Of a DNA stretch of 64,000 nucleotides, positions 7,944 through 15,631 are shown one piece after another; the stretch's first letter is position 1, and every line of letters starts with the position of its first letter. This DNA is from Luteimonas abyssi (GTDB lineage Bacteria > Pseudomonadota > Gammaproteobacteria > Xanthomonadales > Xanthomonadaceae): the NCBI RefSeq assembly GCF_001482195.1, contig NZ_KQ759763.1, forward strand, positions 3,350,024-3,414,023. The letters run 5' to 3'. The notes under the pieces are model-generated. The model did no database searches. It was not told where the DNA came from and worked only from the letters and a program-made list of their open reading frames with translations. Position numbers and translations under genes: made by a program.

Positions 7944-10625
7944 ATGGCACGACACCCCCCCGACCAGACGCCCCTGCCGTTCCCTGATGGGAGCGCTCCC
8001 GATGGAGGCGCGCCCGACGGCGGCCCGCCCACCGAGCCGCCCGCGTCCATCGACGCCGACGCATCGGCCCCGACGCCAATGATGCCGCTCGTCCCGCGCC
8101 GCGCGCCCCGTCCGCACAAGCGGCCGCTGTGGGCGCGCCTGCTCGGCCAACTGCTGGCGCCGTGGATCGGCCTCAAGATCGAGCCCCAGGCGCCGACCCA
8201 GGCGATCGACGAGCGTCCGGTCTGCTACGTGCTCGAGGATTACGGGCTGTCCAACGCCCTGATCCTGGACCGGGCATGCCGCGAGGCCGGCATGCCGTCG
8301 CCGCTGCAGCCGCTGCCGGGCGATCCGGTCGGGCGCAAGCGGGCCTATGTCGCGCTTTCGCGCCGCAGCACCGCCGCCACCCTGAACGCCCTGGCCAAGG
8401 GCCGGCGGCCGCCCAAGCCCAGCACGCACTCCGAGACGCTCTCGCGCCTGCTCGAGGCGCACCGGGCCGACCCGGCCCTGGACGTGCAACTGATGCCGGT
8501 GTCGATCTTCGTCGGCCGCAGCCCGGACAAGGCCAGCGGCTGGTTCTCGGTGCTGTTCTCGGAGAACTGGGCGCTGGTGGGCCGGTTCCGTCGCCTGCTC
8601 GCCATCCTGCTCAACGGCCGCGACACCCTGGTGCGCTTCGCCGGGCCGGTGGAGGTGCGCGAGATCATCGCCGAGGACCTCACCCCCGAGCGCACCGTGC
8701 GCAAGGTCTCGCGGGTGCTGCGCACCCACTTCAACCGCATCCGCGAGGCGGTGGTCGGGCCGGACCTGTCCACGCGGCGCCTGCTGGTGGACAAGGTGCT
8801 GTCCTCGCCGCCGGTCAAGGACGCCATCGCCGACCAGGCCCGACGCGACAACTCCACTCCGGAAGAAGCCTGGAAGAAGGCGTACCTGTACGCCTACGAG
8901 ATCGCCGCCGACTATTCGCACCCGGTGGTGCGTTCGGCCAGCTACCTGCTGACCTCGGTGTGGAACCGCATCTACCGCGGCGTGCTGGTGCATCACCTCG
9001 ACGCCCTCAAGACCGCCGCGCCCGGGCACGAGATCGTCTACGTGCCTAGCCACCGCAGCCACATGGACTACCTGCTGCTGAGCTACCTGCTCTACACCAA
9101 GGGCATCGTGCCGCCGCACATCGTCGCCGGCATCAATCTCAACCTGCCCGTGGTCGGCACCCTGCTGCGCAAGGGTGGCGCGTTCTTCATCCGCCGCTCC
9201 ATCCGCGGCAACGCGCTGTACTCGGCTGTGCTGTCGGAGTACGTCGCCCAGCTGATGGCGGGCGGGTACTCCATCGAGTACTTCATCGAAGGCGGCCGCT
9301 CGCGTACCGGACGCCTGCTCGCGCCCAAGGGCGGCATGGTGTCGATGACCGTGCGCGCCTACCTGCGCCAGCCGACCCGGCCGGTGCTGTTCCAGCCGGT
9401 CTACATCGGTTACGAAAAGCTGATGGAAGGCAGCAGCTATCTCGACGAGCTGACCGGCAAGCCGAAGCAGAAGGAATCGATCTGGCAACTGCTGTGGGGC
9501 ATCCCCCAGGTGCTGCGCAAGAACTACGGCCAGGTGGTGGTGAACTTCGGCGAGGCGATCCCGCTCACCGACCTGCTGGCCGAGCACGCCAAGGACTGGG
9601 ACGGCAAACCGCTGTCCGACGACGAGCGTCCGGAGTGGCTGTCGCGCACCGTCAACGCCACCGCGCAGCGCATCCAGGTCAACATCAACCGCGCCGCCGA
9701 CGTCAATCCGATCAACTTCCTGGCACTCGCCCTGCTGTCCACGCCCAAGCACGCCATGGGCGAGGCCGACCTGCTCGCGCAGATCGCGCTGTCCAAGACC
9801 ACGCTCACCGAAGTGCCCTACAGCGACCTGGTCACGGTCACGCCGCACACGCCCGAGGAGATCGTCGCCCACGGCGAGGAAATCGGCGTGCTGCGTCGCG
9901 TGTCGCATCCGCTGGGCGACGTGCTCGACGTGGACGAGGACAACGCGGTGCTGCTGTCCTACTTCCGCAACAACGTCGTGCACCTGTTCACCGCCTCGGC
10001 GTGGATCGCCTCGTGCTTCCAGAACAACCGCCGGATGAGCGGCACCACTCTGCTGCGACTGGGCCGCTCGCTGTATCCGTTCCTGCAGGCCGAGCTGTTC
10101 CTGCCCTGGCAGCCCGACGATTTCGCCGACCGGCTGCAGCGCACCCTGGACGTGTTCGTCCGCGAAGGGCTGCTGGAAATCGTCGGCGAGGAAGAGGGCG
10201 GCATCTACCAGCGCAACGCCGGGCAGACCGACGAGGTGTTCCGCCTGCGTGCGCTCGGGCACCCGCTGCAGCAGGCGTTCGAGCGCTACTACATCGCCAT
10301 CTCGGTGCTGTCCAAGAACGGCCCCGGCACCCTGGGTGCCGGCGAACTGGAGAGCCTGTGCCAGCTCGCCGCGCAGCGGCTGTCGCTGCTGTACGCGCCG
10401 GCGGCGCCGGAGTTCTTCGACAAATCGCTGTTCCGCAGCTTCATCCAGAAGCTGCGCGAGCTCGAGCTGGTGAAGCTGGACCAGAACAGCAAGCTCACCT
10501 TCGACCAGCGCCTGGACGCCTGGGCCCGCGACGCCAAGGTGATCCTCGGCCGCGAGCTGCGCCACACCATCGAGAAGGTCAGCCCCGAGGCGGTCAAGCA
10601 GGAGCCGGCCGCGCCGGCGGAGTGA
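7944..10625 (+). CDS. plsB: Glycerol-3-phosphate 1-O-acyltransferase PlsB
   Basis: An 893-residue protein that transfers an acyl chain to position 1 of glycerol 3-phosphate, the first step of phospholipid synthesis, at the inner membrane. The HX4D acyltransferase motif is HRSHMD (from residue 370). Further PlsB blocks follow: the glycerol-phosphate-binding GGAFFIRRSIRGN and EYFIEGGRSRTG. An N-terminal extension of about 60 residues rich in Pro and Asp precedes the conserved part and fits the longer xanthomonad versions. Two GC-rich hairpins follow the stop codon. This is a housekeeping gene with no clear functional link to the flanks. Confidence 0.96.
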   Translation: MARHPPDQTPLPFPDGSAPDGGAPDGGPPTEPPASIDADASAPTPMMPLVPRRAPRPHKRPLWARLLGQLLAPWIGLKIEPQAPTQAIDERPVCYVLEDYGLSNALILDRACREAGMPSPLQPLPGDPVGRKRAYVALSRRSTAATLNALAKGRRPPKPSTHSETLSRLLEAHRADPALDVQLMPVSIFVGRSPDKASGWFSVLFSENWALVGRFRRLLAILLNGRDTLVRFAGPVEVREIIAEDLTPERTVRKVSRVLRTHFNRIREAVVGPDLSTRRLLVDKVLSSPPVKDAIADQARRDNSTPEEAWKKAYLYAYEIAADYSHPVVRSASYLLTSVWNRIYRGVLVHHLDALKTAAPGHEIVYVPSHRSHMDYLLLSYLLYTKGIVPPHIVAGINLNLPVVGTLLRKGGAFFIRRSIRGNALYSAVLSEYVAQLMAGGYSIEYFIEGGRSRTGRLLAPKGGMVSMTVRAYLRQPTRPVLFQPVYIGYEKLMEGSSYLDELTGKPKQKESIWQLLWGIPQVLRKNYGQVVVNFGEAIPLTDLLAEHAKDWDGKPLSDDERPEWLSRTVNATAQRIQVNINRAADVNPINFLALALLSTPKHAMGEADLLAQIALSKTTLTEVPYSDLVTVTPHTPEEIVAHGEEIGVLRRVSHPLGDVLDVDEDNAVLLSYFRNNVVHLFTASAWIASCFQNNRRMSGTTLLRLGRSLYPFLQAELFLPWQPDDFADRLQRTLDVFVREGLLEIVGEEEGGIYQRNAGQTDEVFRLRALGHPLQQAFERYYIAISVLSKNGPGTLGAGELESLCQLAAQRLSLLYAPAAPEFFDKSLFRSFIQKLRELELVKLDQNSKLTFDQRLDAWARDAKVILGRELRHTIEKVSPEAVKQEPAAPAE

Positions 10626-10632
10626 GCGTGCC

Positions 10633-10677
10633 GCGCCGGCCACGGCCGGCGCGATCACGACGCTCCGGCGCCGGAGC
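10633..10677 (+). terminator. Two GC-rich hairpins after plsB
   Basis: An 8-bp stem (GCGCCGGC, loop CACG) at 10633-10652 is followed by a perfect 16-bp palindrome, GCTCCGGCGCCGGAGC, at 10662-10677. Neither has a T-run. They lie between convergent genes, so they may end transcripts from both sides. Confidence 0.45.
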
Positions 10678-10751
10678 AGGCCCGGCGCGACCGGCCGGTG
10701 CCGAGGCGAGCCCCACGCACCCGACCGAAGCCGGGCGCGCGTCGCTCGGCC

Positions 10752-11615
10752 TCAGCGGCCGTCGCCCTCGGTGATGCTGAGCGTGTACTCGCCGACACTG
10801 CCGAGGTGGCCGACGTAGATCTCGTAGGCGCCCGGCCGGAACACGTCGGTGATCCGCGCGTCGAGCATCTGCCCGCCGTCGTCGTCGCACAGCACCTTGC
10901 CGGGGCCGACGATGACCAGCGACGAATCGGTGGTGCTGTCGACGCGGATGTCGAGGGTCACCGTGGAAGTGATGGTCAACCGGTGGTCGGGCGTGCTGTC
11001 GATGGCACCGACGCAGTGGCTGCCGAAACGCGACGCCTGGGTGCCGCCGCCGGTGGCGCCGGTGGCGGTCTGCGGATCGGGCATGAAACCCGCGCCCAGG
11101 CTGAAGTCGCGGTAGCGCGCGCCGTTGTCGCCGCCACCGCCGGCCGCGCCCGCGCCGCCGACCAGCTCGGTCAGCGACAGGCGGTAGTTGCCCTGGCGGC
11201 CGATGTGGCCCACGTAGACCTGGTAGTCGCCGGGGATCAGCTGCGCGTCGATGCGCGCATCGAGCTGGCCCGCGCCGTCGTCGTCGCAGAACACCCCGGA
11301 CGGGCCCACCAGCACCAGGGTGGAATCGGTGTCGCTGCTCACGCTCAGGCGCAGGCCGAGCGCGCTGGTCACGCGGATGCGATGGTCGGGCGTGCCGCTG
11401 ATGCTGCCGGTGCACTGCTGGCCGAAGCGCGAGGCCTGGCCGGTGCCGCCGGTCAAGCCGCCGGCGGTCTGCGGATCGGGCGTGAAACCCGCGCCGAGCG
11501 TGAAGTCCTGTGCCATCAATGGCGAGGCGGCGACGAGCGTCGTCGTCGCCAGCGCACATGCCCATGCCCTTGCCGACCACGGCGCGCGCGCCGCGATGCT
11601 GTCCGGATGTCGCAT
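10752..11615 (-). CDS. Secreted protein with two repeated PPC-like domains
   Basis: A 287-residue protein with a signal peptide ending near PLMAQ. The mature chain is two tandem copies (about residues 37-150 and 168-283) of one beta-rich module. Each copy opens with LGAGF.PDPQTA, then SRFG..C.G.I..TPDHR, DS.LV.VGP, a CDDDG turn, LDARI and a closing YVGH.G..G.Y.LS.TE. The two Cys per copy probably form a disulfide, and the Asp-rich turn may bind calcium. The fold cues resemble bacterial pre-peptidase C-terminal (PPC) domains, but no catalytic domain is attached. A Gly-rich linker (GGAGAAGGGG) joins the copies. The function is unknown; periplasmic binding or surface display is plausible. Confidence 0.75.
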   Translation of the reverse strand: MRHPDSIAARAPWSARAWACALATTTLVAASPLMAQDFTLGAGFTPDPQTAGGLTGGTGQASRFGQQCTGSISGTPDHRIRVTSALGLRLSVSSDTDSTLVLVGPSGVFCDDDGAGQLDARIDAQLIPGDYQVYVGHIGRQGNYRLSLTELVGGAGAAGGGGDNGARYRDFSLGAGFMPDPQTATGATGGGTQASRFGSHCVGAIDSTPDHRLTITSTVTLDIRVDSTTDSSLVIVGPGKVLCDDDGGQMLDARITDVFRPGAYEIYVGHLGSVGEYTLSITEGDGR

Positions 11616-11858
11616 CTCGATGTCCCCTGTGAGTGGCGCGGCATACCGCGGCGGGGCTGACCGCCGCGGTGCGCGCAGCCGCGATCATAAGACGGCGCCG
11701 CGGCGCCGGAACGCCGTACGTCGGAAGATCGCGGGTCCGGACCGCCGTGAACCCCAGCACGGACCGGCGCCGAGGCCCCGGCACGGTGCCGATGCCCCGC
11801 AGTCGCCGATGTCGACCGACCGGCGGACCGGCCGCTCAGGCAGACGGAGCCTCCCGGC

Positions 11859-12068
11859 TCAGGCCGGCTGATCCGGGATCAGCGAAGACTCCAGCCGTGC
11901 GATCGCGTCCTTGAGCTGGAGCTTGCGCTTCTTCAGCCGCTTGAGCGCGAGGTCGTCGGCGACGACGACCGTGGTGTGGAGATCCGCGATGGCCGTATCG
12001 AGGTCGCGGTGCTCGGCCCGCAGTACCGCGAGGCGATCCGCCAGGTCGAGGTCGCGCGTGACGTCCAT
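11859..12068 (-). CDS. Small DUF465 (YdcH-like) protein
   Basis: A 69-residue, fully helical protein ending in the characteristic LKRLKKRKLQLKDAIARLE, typical of the DUF465/YdcH family of short coiled-coil proteins of unknown role. I chose the ATG at 12068, which gives the family's usual length and start; another in-frame ATG at 12080 adds four residues. Neither has a clear ribosome-binding site. Confidence 0.75.
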   Translation of the reverse strand: MDVTRDLDLADRLAVLRAEHRDLDTAIADLHTTVVVADDLALKRLKKRKLQLKDAIARLESSLIPDQPA

Positions 12069-12108
12069 GCGTCGGAGCATACACGCCCCGGACGACCGTC
12101 CGGGGACG

Positions 12109-13026
12109 TCAGCGGCAGGCCAGTCGGCACCACGCGGAACGCGTCTGCCCTCGCGCCAGGACCTCCGGCGCCAACGTGGGGGCGTCCGGCGGGCCGGTCT
12201 GCGGCTCGACGCAGGTCGCGTCCGGCGGCATGTCGTAGAGCACCCAATGGCCGCAGTCGGAAGTCATCTGCAATGCGATGCCGTCGATCTCCAGGTCCAC
12301 CGGCGCATCGTTGAGGAAACAGTCGTCGAAAGGCCCGCCACCCGGCGCGCCCGTTGGCCGTACGGCGATGCCGTCGGCATCGCGCGGGTACATCGCGTAC
12401 GGGCGGAAGTCCAGCCGTGCGGGCTTGCGGAACCACGGGTGCCATCCCAGCGTGACCGGCATCGGCTGCGCGCCCGCGGTGACCGACAATGTCATCTCCA
12501 GGACGCCCTCGTCGTCGACCAGGATCGATTGGCGCGCGCTGCCGCCGAACGGCCAGCGCGCGTCCTCGGGCAGGCTCAGGCTGAGGTCGATGCGGCGCGC
12601 TCCGTGTGCGATCACCCGCCACGGCATGAGGAAACCGACACCGTGGATCGCATGCCGGCCGAAGGTGCGGCGCAGTCCGATCTCGCGCCCCTCCAGCGGG
12701 AAACGACCGTCGCGGATACGCCCGGCCCAAGGCACCATGGGGAAGCATCCCCAGCCGATCGCGGTGCCGTCGCTCTCCCCGTGGCCGAGCAACAGGGGGA
12801 CGTCGTCGTACCGGATCGCGGCGATCCGCCCGCCGGCAACCGGCGCGATCTCCACCTGCAGCCGGTCGTCGCCGATGCGCAGCAACGGACCCGGTGCGAG
12901 CGGGTCGGTCGCGTCGACCGCGGCCCCGGCCGGCACCGACGCGCGGTCCGATGCGGCACCGGCCGGCACGCCACGGACCTCAGGCACCCGGGTACGGATC
13001 CAGCGTGGCGATGCGGCCGTCGGCAT
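12109..13026 (-). CDS. Aldose 1-epimerase family protein
   Basis: A galactose-mutarotase-like beta-sandwich enzyme that would interconvert alpha and beta anomers of sugars such as xylose or glucuronate. Family residues are visible: His in RHAIHGVGFLMPW, His in TLGWHPWF, and Glu in CVEPQTGPP. From the ATG at 13026 it has 305 residues but overlaps the upstream GH43 gene by 47 nt. A GTG at about 12969, just after the GH43 stop, is an alternative start giving about 286 residues, and the conserved domain begins only near LLRIGDDRLQVEI. It is the last gene of the receptor-transporter-GH43-epimerase operon. No signal peptide is present, so it acts in the cytoplasm on imported sugars. Confidence 0.85.
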   Translation of the reverse strand: MPTAASPRWIRTRVPEVRGVPAGAASDRASVPAGAAVDATDPLAPGPLLRIGDDRLQVEIAPVAGGRIAAIRYDDVPLLLGHGESDGTAIGWGCFPMVPWAGRIRDGRFPLEGREIGLRRTFGRHAIHGVGFLMPWRVIAHGARRIDLSLSLPEDARWPFGGSARQSILVDDEGVLEMTLSVTAGAQPMPVTLGWHPWFRKPARLDFRPYAMYPRDADGIAVRPTGAPGGGPFDDCFLNDAPVDLEIDGIALQMTSDCGHWVLYDMPPDATCVEPQTGPPDAPTLAPEVLARGQTRSAWCRLACR

Positions 13027-13999
13027 CGTGCGGCAACTCGGCGACCTTGGCCGAGCGCAGGTGGGTCACTCCGCCCGACGCCAGGGCATCGTGGTAGTAC
13101 AGCCACCAGCGGCCGCCGAACGCGACGATGGAATGGTGTGTCGTCCAGCCGACCACAGGCGTCAGGATCGGCCCCTGGTACACGAACGGCCCGTACGGCG
13201 AATCGCCGATCGCGTAGCACAGCAGGTGGGTGTCGCCGGTGGAGTAGGACAGGTAGTAGCGACCGTCGTGCTTGTGCAGCCACGGCCCTTCGAAGAAACG
13301 GCGCGCATGATCGCCGGCACGCAGCGGTTCGCCGCTGTCGTCGACGATCGAGACTTCGCGCGACGGCTCGGCGAAGCGCTTCATGTCCGGATCTAGGCGT
13401 GCCACGCGCGGCCCCAGTGCGGGCGCGTCGTCGGCCGGCTCGCCCCGGTCGGCATCGTAGACGTTGTCGCGGTAGTGCTGCAGCTGGCCGCCCCAGATGC
13501 CGCCGAAGTACATGTAGTGGCTGCCGTCGTCGTCTTCGAACACCGCCGGATCGATCGAGTAGCTGCCCGCGATCGGCGTCGGCTCGGCGATGAACGGACC
13601 TTCGGGCCGATCGCCGACGGCGACACCGATGCGGAACAGGCCGTCGGGCGACTTGGCCGGAAAATACAGGTAGTAGCGTCCGTCGCGGCAGGCGGCATCC
13701 GGCGCCCACATCTGGCGTTCGGCCCAGGGTACGTCGCGCACGTGCAGCGCCACGCCGCAATCCTCCGCGTCGCCTTCGGGCGAATCCATGCGCAGGACGT
13801 GGTAGTCCTCCATGCCGAAATGCGAGCCGTCGTCGTCGAACGGGATCCCGGCGTCGATGTCGTGGGAGGGGTAGATGTAGATCCGTCCTTCGAACACGTG
13901 CGCGGAGGGATCGGCGGTGTGGATGTGGTCGACCAGCGGCCTGGACAGCGCTGCGGCTTCCAGCTTCGCCCGCGTGGCGGAGTCGATCTGCTCGGACAT
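12980..13999 (-). CDS. Cytoplasmic GH43 glycoside hydrolase
   Basis: A 339-residue five-bladed beta-propeller enzyme of family GH43, expected to act as beta-xylosidase or alpha-L-arabinofuranosidase on short xylo-oligosaccharides. The catalytic acids can be placed in ADPSAHVFEG (general base Asp), SIDPAVFED (pKa-modulating Asp) and FEGPWLHKHDG (acid Glu). There is no signal peptide and no extra C-terminal beta-sandwich, in contrast to the exported GH43 at 43503. It starts 24 nt after the transporter gene, so transporter and hydrolase are probably co-translated. The likely job is to cleave oligosaccharides after uptake. Confidence 0.9.
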   Translation of the reverse strand: MSEQIDSATRAKLEAAALSRPLVDHIHTADPSAHVFEGRIYIYPSHDIDAGIPFDDDGSHFGMEDYHVLRMDSPEGDAEDCGVALHVRDVPWAERQMWAPDAACRDGRYYLYFPAKSPDGLFRIGVAVGDRPEGPFIAEPTPIAGSYSIDPAVFEDDDGSHYMYFGGIWGGQLQHYRDNVYDADRGEPADDAPALGPRVARLDPDMKRFAEPSREVSIVDDSGEPLRAGDHARRFFEGPWLHKHDGRYYLSYSTGDTHLLCYAIGDSPYGPFVYQGPILTPVVGWTTHHSIVAFGGRWWLYYHDALASGGVTHLRSAKVAELPHDADGRIATLDPYPGA

Positions 14000-14023
14000 G
14001 CGATGGTTTCCTCGTGCGTTTCC

Positions 14024-15508
14024 TTACGGCCCGGCCGCCGGCGCGGCACGACGCTCGCCCAGCTCGCGCTCGATGCGCCGCTCGGTGGTCTTGTTGATCT
14101 CGTAGAAGAACAGCAATGCGATACCGGCCAGGAACGGCAACGCCGCATACAGGCTGACCGCGAGCCGGATCCCGGACACGGTGTCCGGCGCCTGCATCGG
14201 CGCGCCGGCCTGGTAGCCGTAGAACGCGAGGATGCCGGCCACCAGCGCGCCGCCCACGCTCAGCCCGATCTTCAGCCCGCACAACATCGCGGAGAAGATG
14301 ATCGCGGTCGCGCGGCGATGGTTGCGCCACTCGGAGTAGTCGGCGACGTCGGCGATCATCGCCCACAGCAACGGGATGGTGATCCCGTAGAAGAAGCCGT
14401 GCAGCATCTGCGACACGAACCCCTGCCACACCGCCTCCGGCGGCCACAGCAGGAACGCCAGCAGAAACAGCGTGGACACGAACAGCGCGCCACCGAACAC
14501 GTCGCGTTTGCCGAAGCGCTCGGCGAGCCGCCGGGAAAAACCGATACCCGCGATCATGAAGAGGATGCCGCCGGCGTTGAACAGGCTGAAGGCCGAGGTC
14601 GGCGCGTCCTCCGGCCAGTGGAACGCGGTCAGGCCGATGCCGGTCAGCAACGCGTTGAGCCCGCCCATGAACGCCTCGAATCCGGACCGCTCCAGAAGGC
14701 CGGCCAGATGCGGCTCGCTCAGGTAGTACTGGAAGTAGTAGATGGTCATCCCGCCCTTCAGGGCCAGGGAAACGAAGACCAGGATGGTCAACGCCAGCAT
14801 CACCAGCCAGGGCCGGTTGCGGGCGAGATCGCCGAGATCCTCCAGTACGCTGGAGCGCTGCTCCGGCGGCGAGACGATCCGCTCGCGCGTGGTGAAGAAC
14901 GTGATCAGGAAGAACACCGTGCCGACGATGGCGAACAGTGCCATCGCGTTGCGGAAGCCGGTCGCGCGATCGCCGTCGCCCAGGATCAGCACGAGCGGCA
15001 ACAGCAGCACCTGGATGATGAACTGCGCGATCATCACCGCCACGAAACGGTACGCCGACAGGCTGTTGCGCTGGTCCATGTTGCCGGTCAGCACGCCGCT
15101 CAATGCCGCGTAGGGCAGGTTGTTGGCCGAGTAGACCAGCACCAGGAGCGTGTAGGTCGCCAGGGCGTAGACGACCTTGCCGGTCGGCCCGAAGTCGGGC
15201 GTGGAGAACGCCAGCAACGACAACACGCCGAACGGCACCGCCGTCCACAGGATCCAGGGTCGGAATCGGCCCCAGCGCGTGCGTGTGCGGTCGGCCACCA
15301 GGCCCATCAGCGGAGTGAACGCGAATGCGCCCAGCAGGCCGACGACGAAGATAATCGTCGCCGCGGTCGCCGCCGGAATCCGGTAGACATCGGTGTAGAA
15401 GAACGCCAGGAACGTGATCAGCGTCTGGAAGATCAGGTTGGCCGCGAGATCGCCGAGGCTGTAGCCGACCTTTTCGGTGACCGAGAGGGGTTGCGAATCA
15501 CTGGACAT
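14024..15508 (-). CDS. GPH-family sugar:cation symporter (xyloside transporter)
   Basis: A 494-residue inner-membrane transporter with about 12 hydrophobic segments. The N-terminal EKVGYSLGDLAANLIFQ and the loop LVADRTRTRWGRFRPWIL are hallmarks of the glycoside-pentoside-hexuronide family that includes XynB/XylP and MelB. I start at the ATG at 15508, where homology begins; the longer frame adds 31 Arg-rich residues. It lies between the TonB receptor and the cytoplasmic GH43, so it most likely moves xylo-oligosaccharides from periplasm to cytoplasm with a cation. The 123 nt between it and the receptor contain a strong hairpin. Confidence 0.92.
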   Translation of the reverse strand: MSSDSQPLSVTEKVGYSLGDLAANLIFQTLITFLAFFYTDVYRIPAATAATIIFVVGLLGAFAFTPLMGLVADRTRTRWGRFRPWILWTAVPFGVLSLLAFSTPDFGPTGKVVYALATYTLLVLVYSANNLPYAALSGVLTGNMDQRNSLSAYRFVAVMIAQFIIQVLLLPLVLILGDGDRATGFRNAMALFAIVGTVFFLITFFTTRERIVSPPEQRSSVLEDLGDLARNRPWLVMLALTILVFVSLALKGGMTIYYFQYYLSEPHLAGLLERSGFEAFMGGLNALLTGIGLTAFHWPEDAPTSAFSLFNAGGILFMIAGIGFSRRLAERFGKRDVFGGALFVSTLFLLAFLLWPPEAVWQGFVSQMLHGFFYGITIPLLWAMIADVADYSEWRNHRRATAIIFSAMLCGLKIGLSVGGALVAGILAFYGYQAGAPMQAPDTVSGIRLAVSLYAALPFLAGIALLFFYEINKTTERRIERELGERRAAPAAGP

Positions 15509-15583
15509 GAGGGCGATGCGGGTCCTGTGGCGGCGGAGCGGCGGCAGCGGCCGCACGCCCCGATGGCGGCGGGTGGCGGGGTC

Positions 15584-15607
15584 GTCCCGGTGCCGGAGCA
15601 CCGGGAC
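15584..15607 (-). terminator. Hairpin between TonB receptor and transporter genes
   Basis: A perfect 10-bp stem (GTCCCGGTGC with its complement, loop CGGA). It lies 24 nt past the receptor stop codon on the minus strand and has no T-run. It may stabilise the receptor mRNA 3' end or lower read-through, giving more receptor than transporter. Confidence 0.5.
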
Positions 15608-15631
15608 GCGCGCGCATCGCTGTGCGGATGG

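Noticed and set aside
6702..10658. 1318-codon open frame on the minus strand opposite plsB
   Set aside because: It lies antisense to a well-conserved plsB, has low-complexity composition and no recognisable domain. Long antisense frames are expected in DNA of this GC content.
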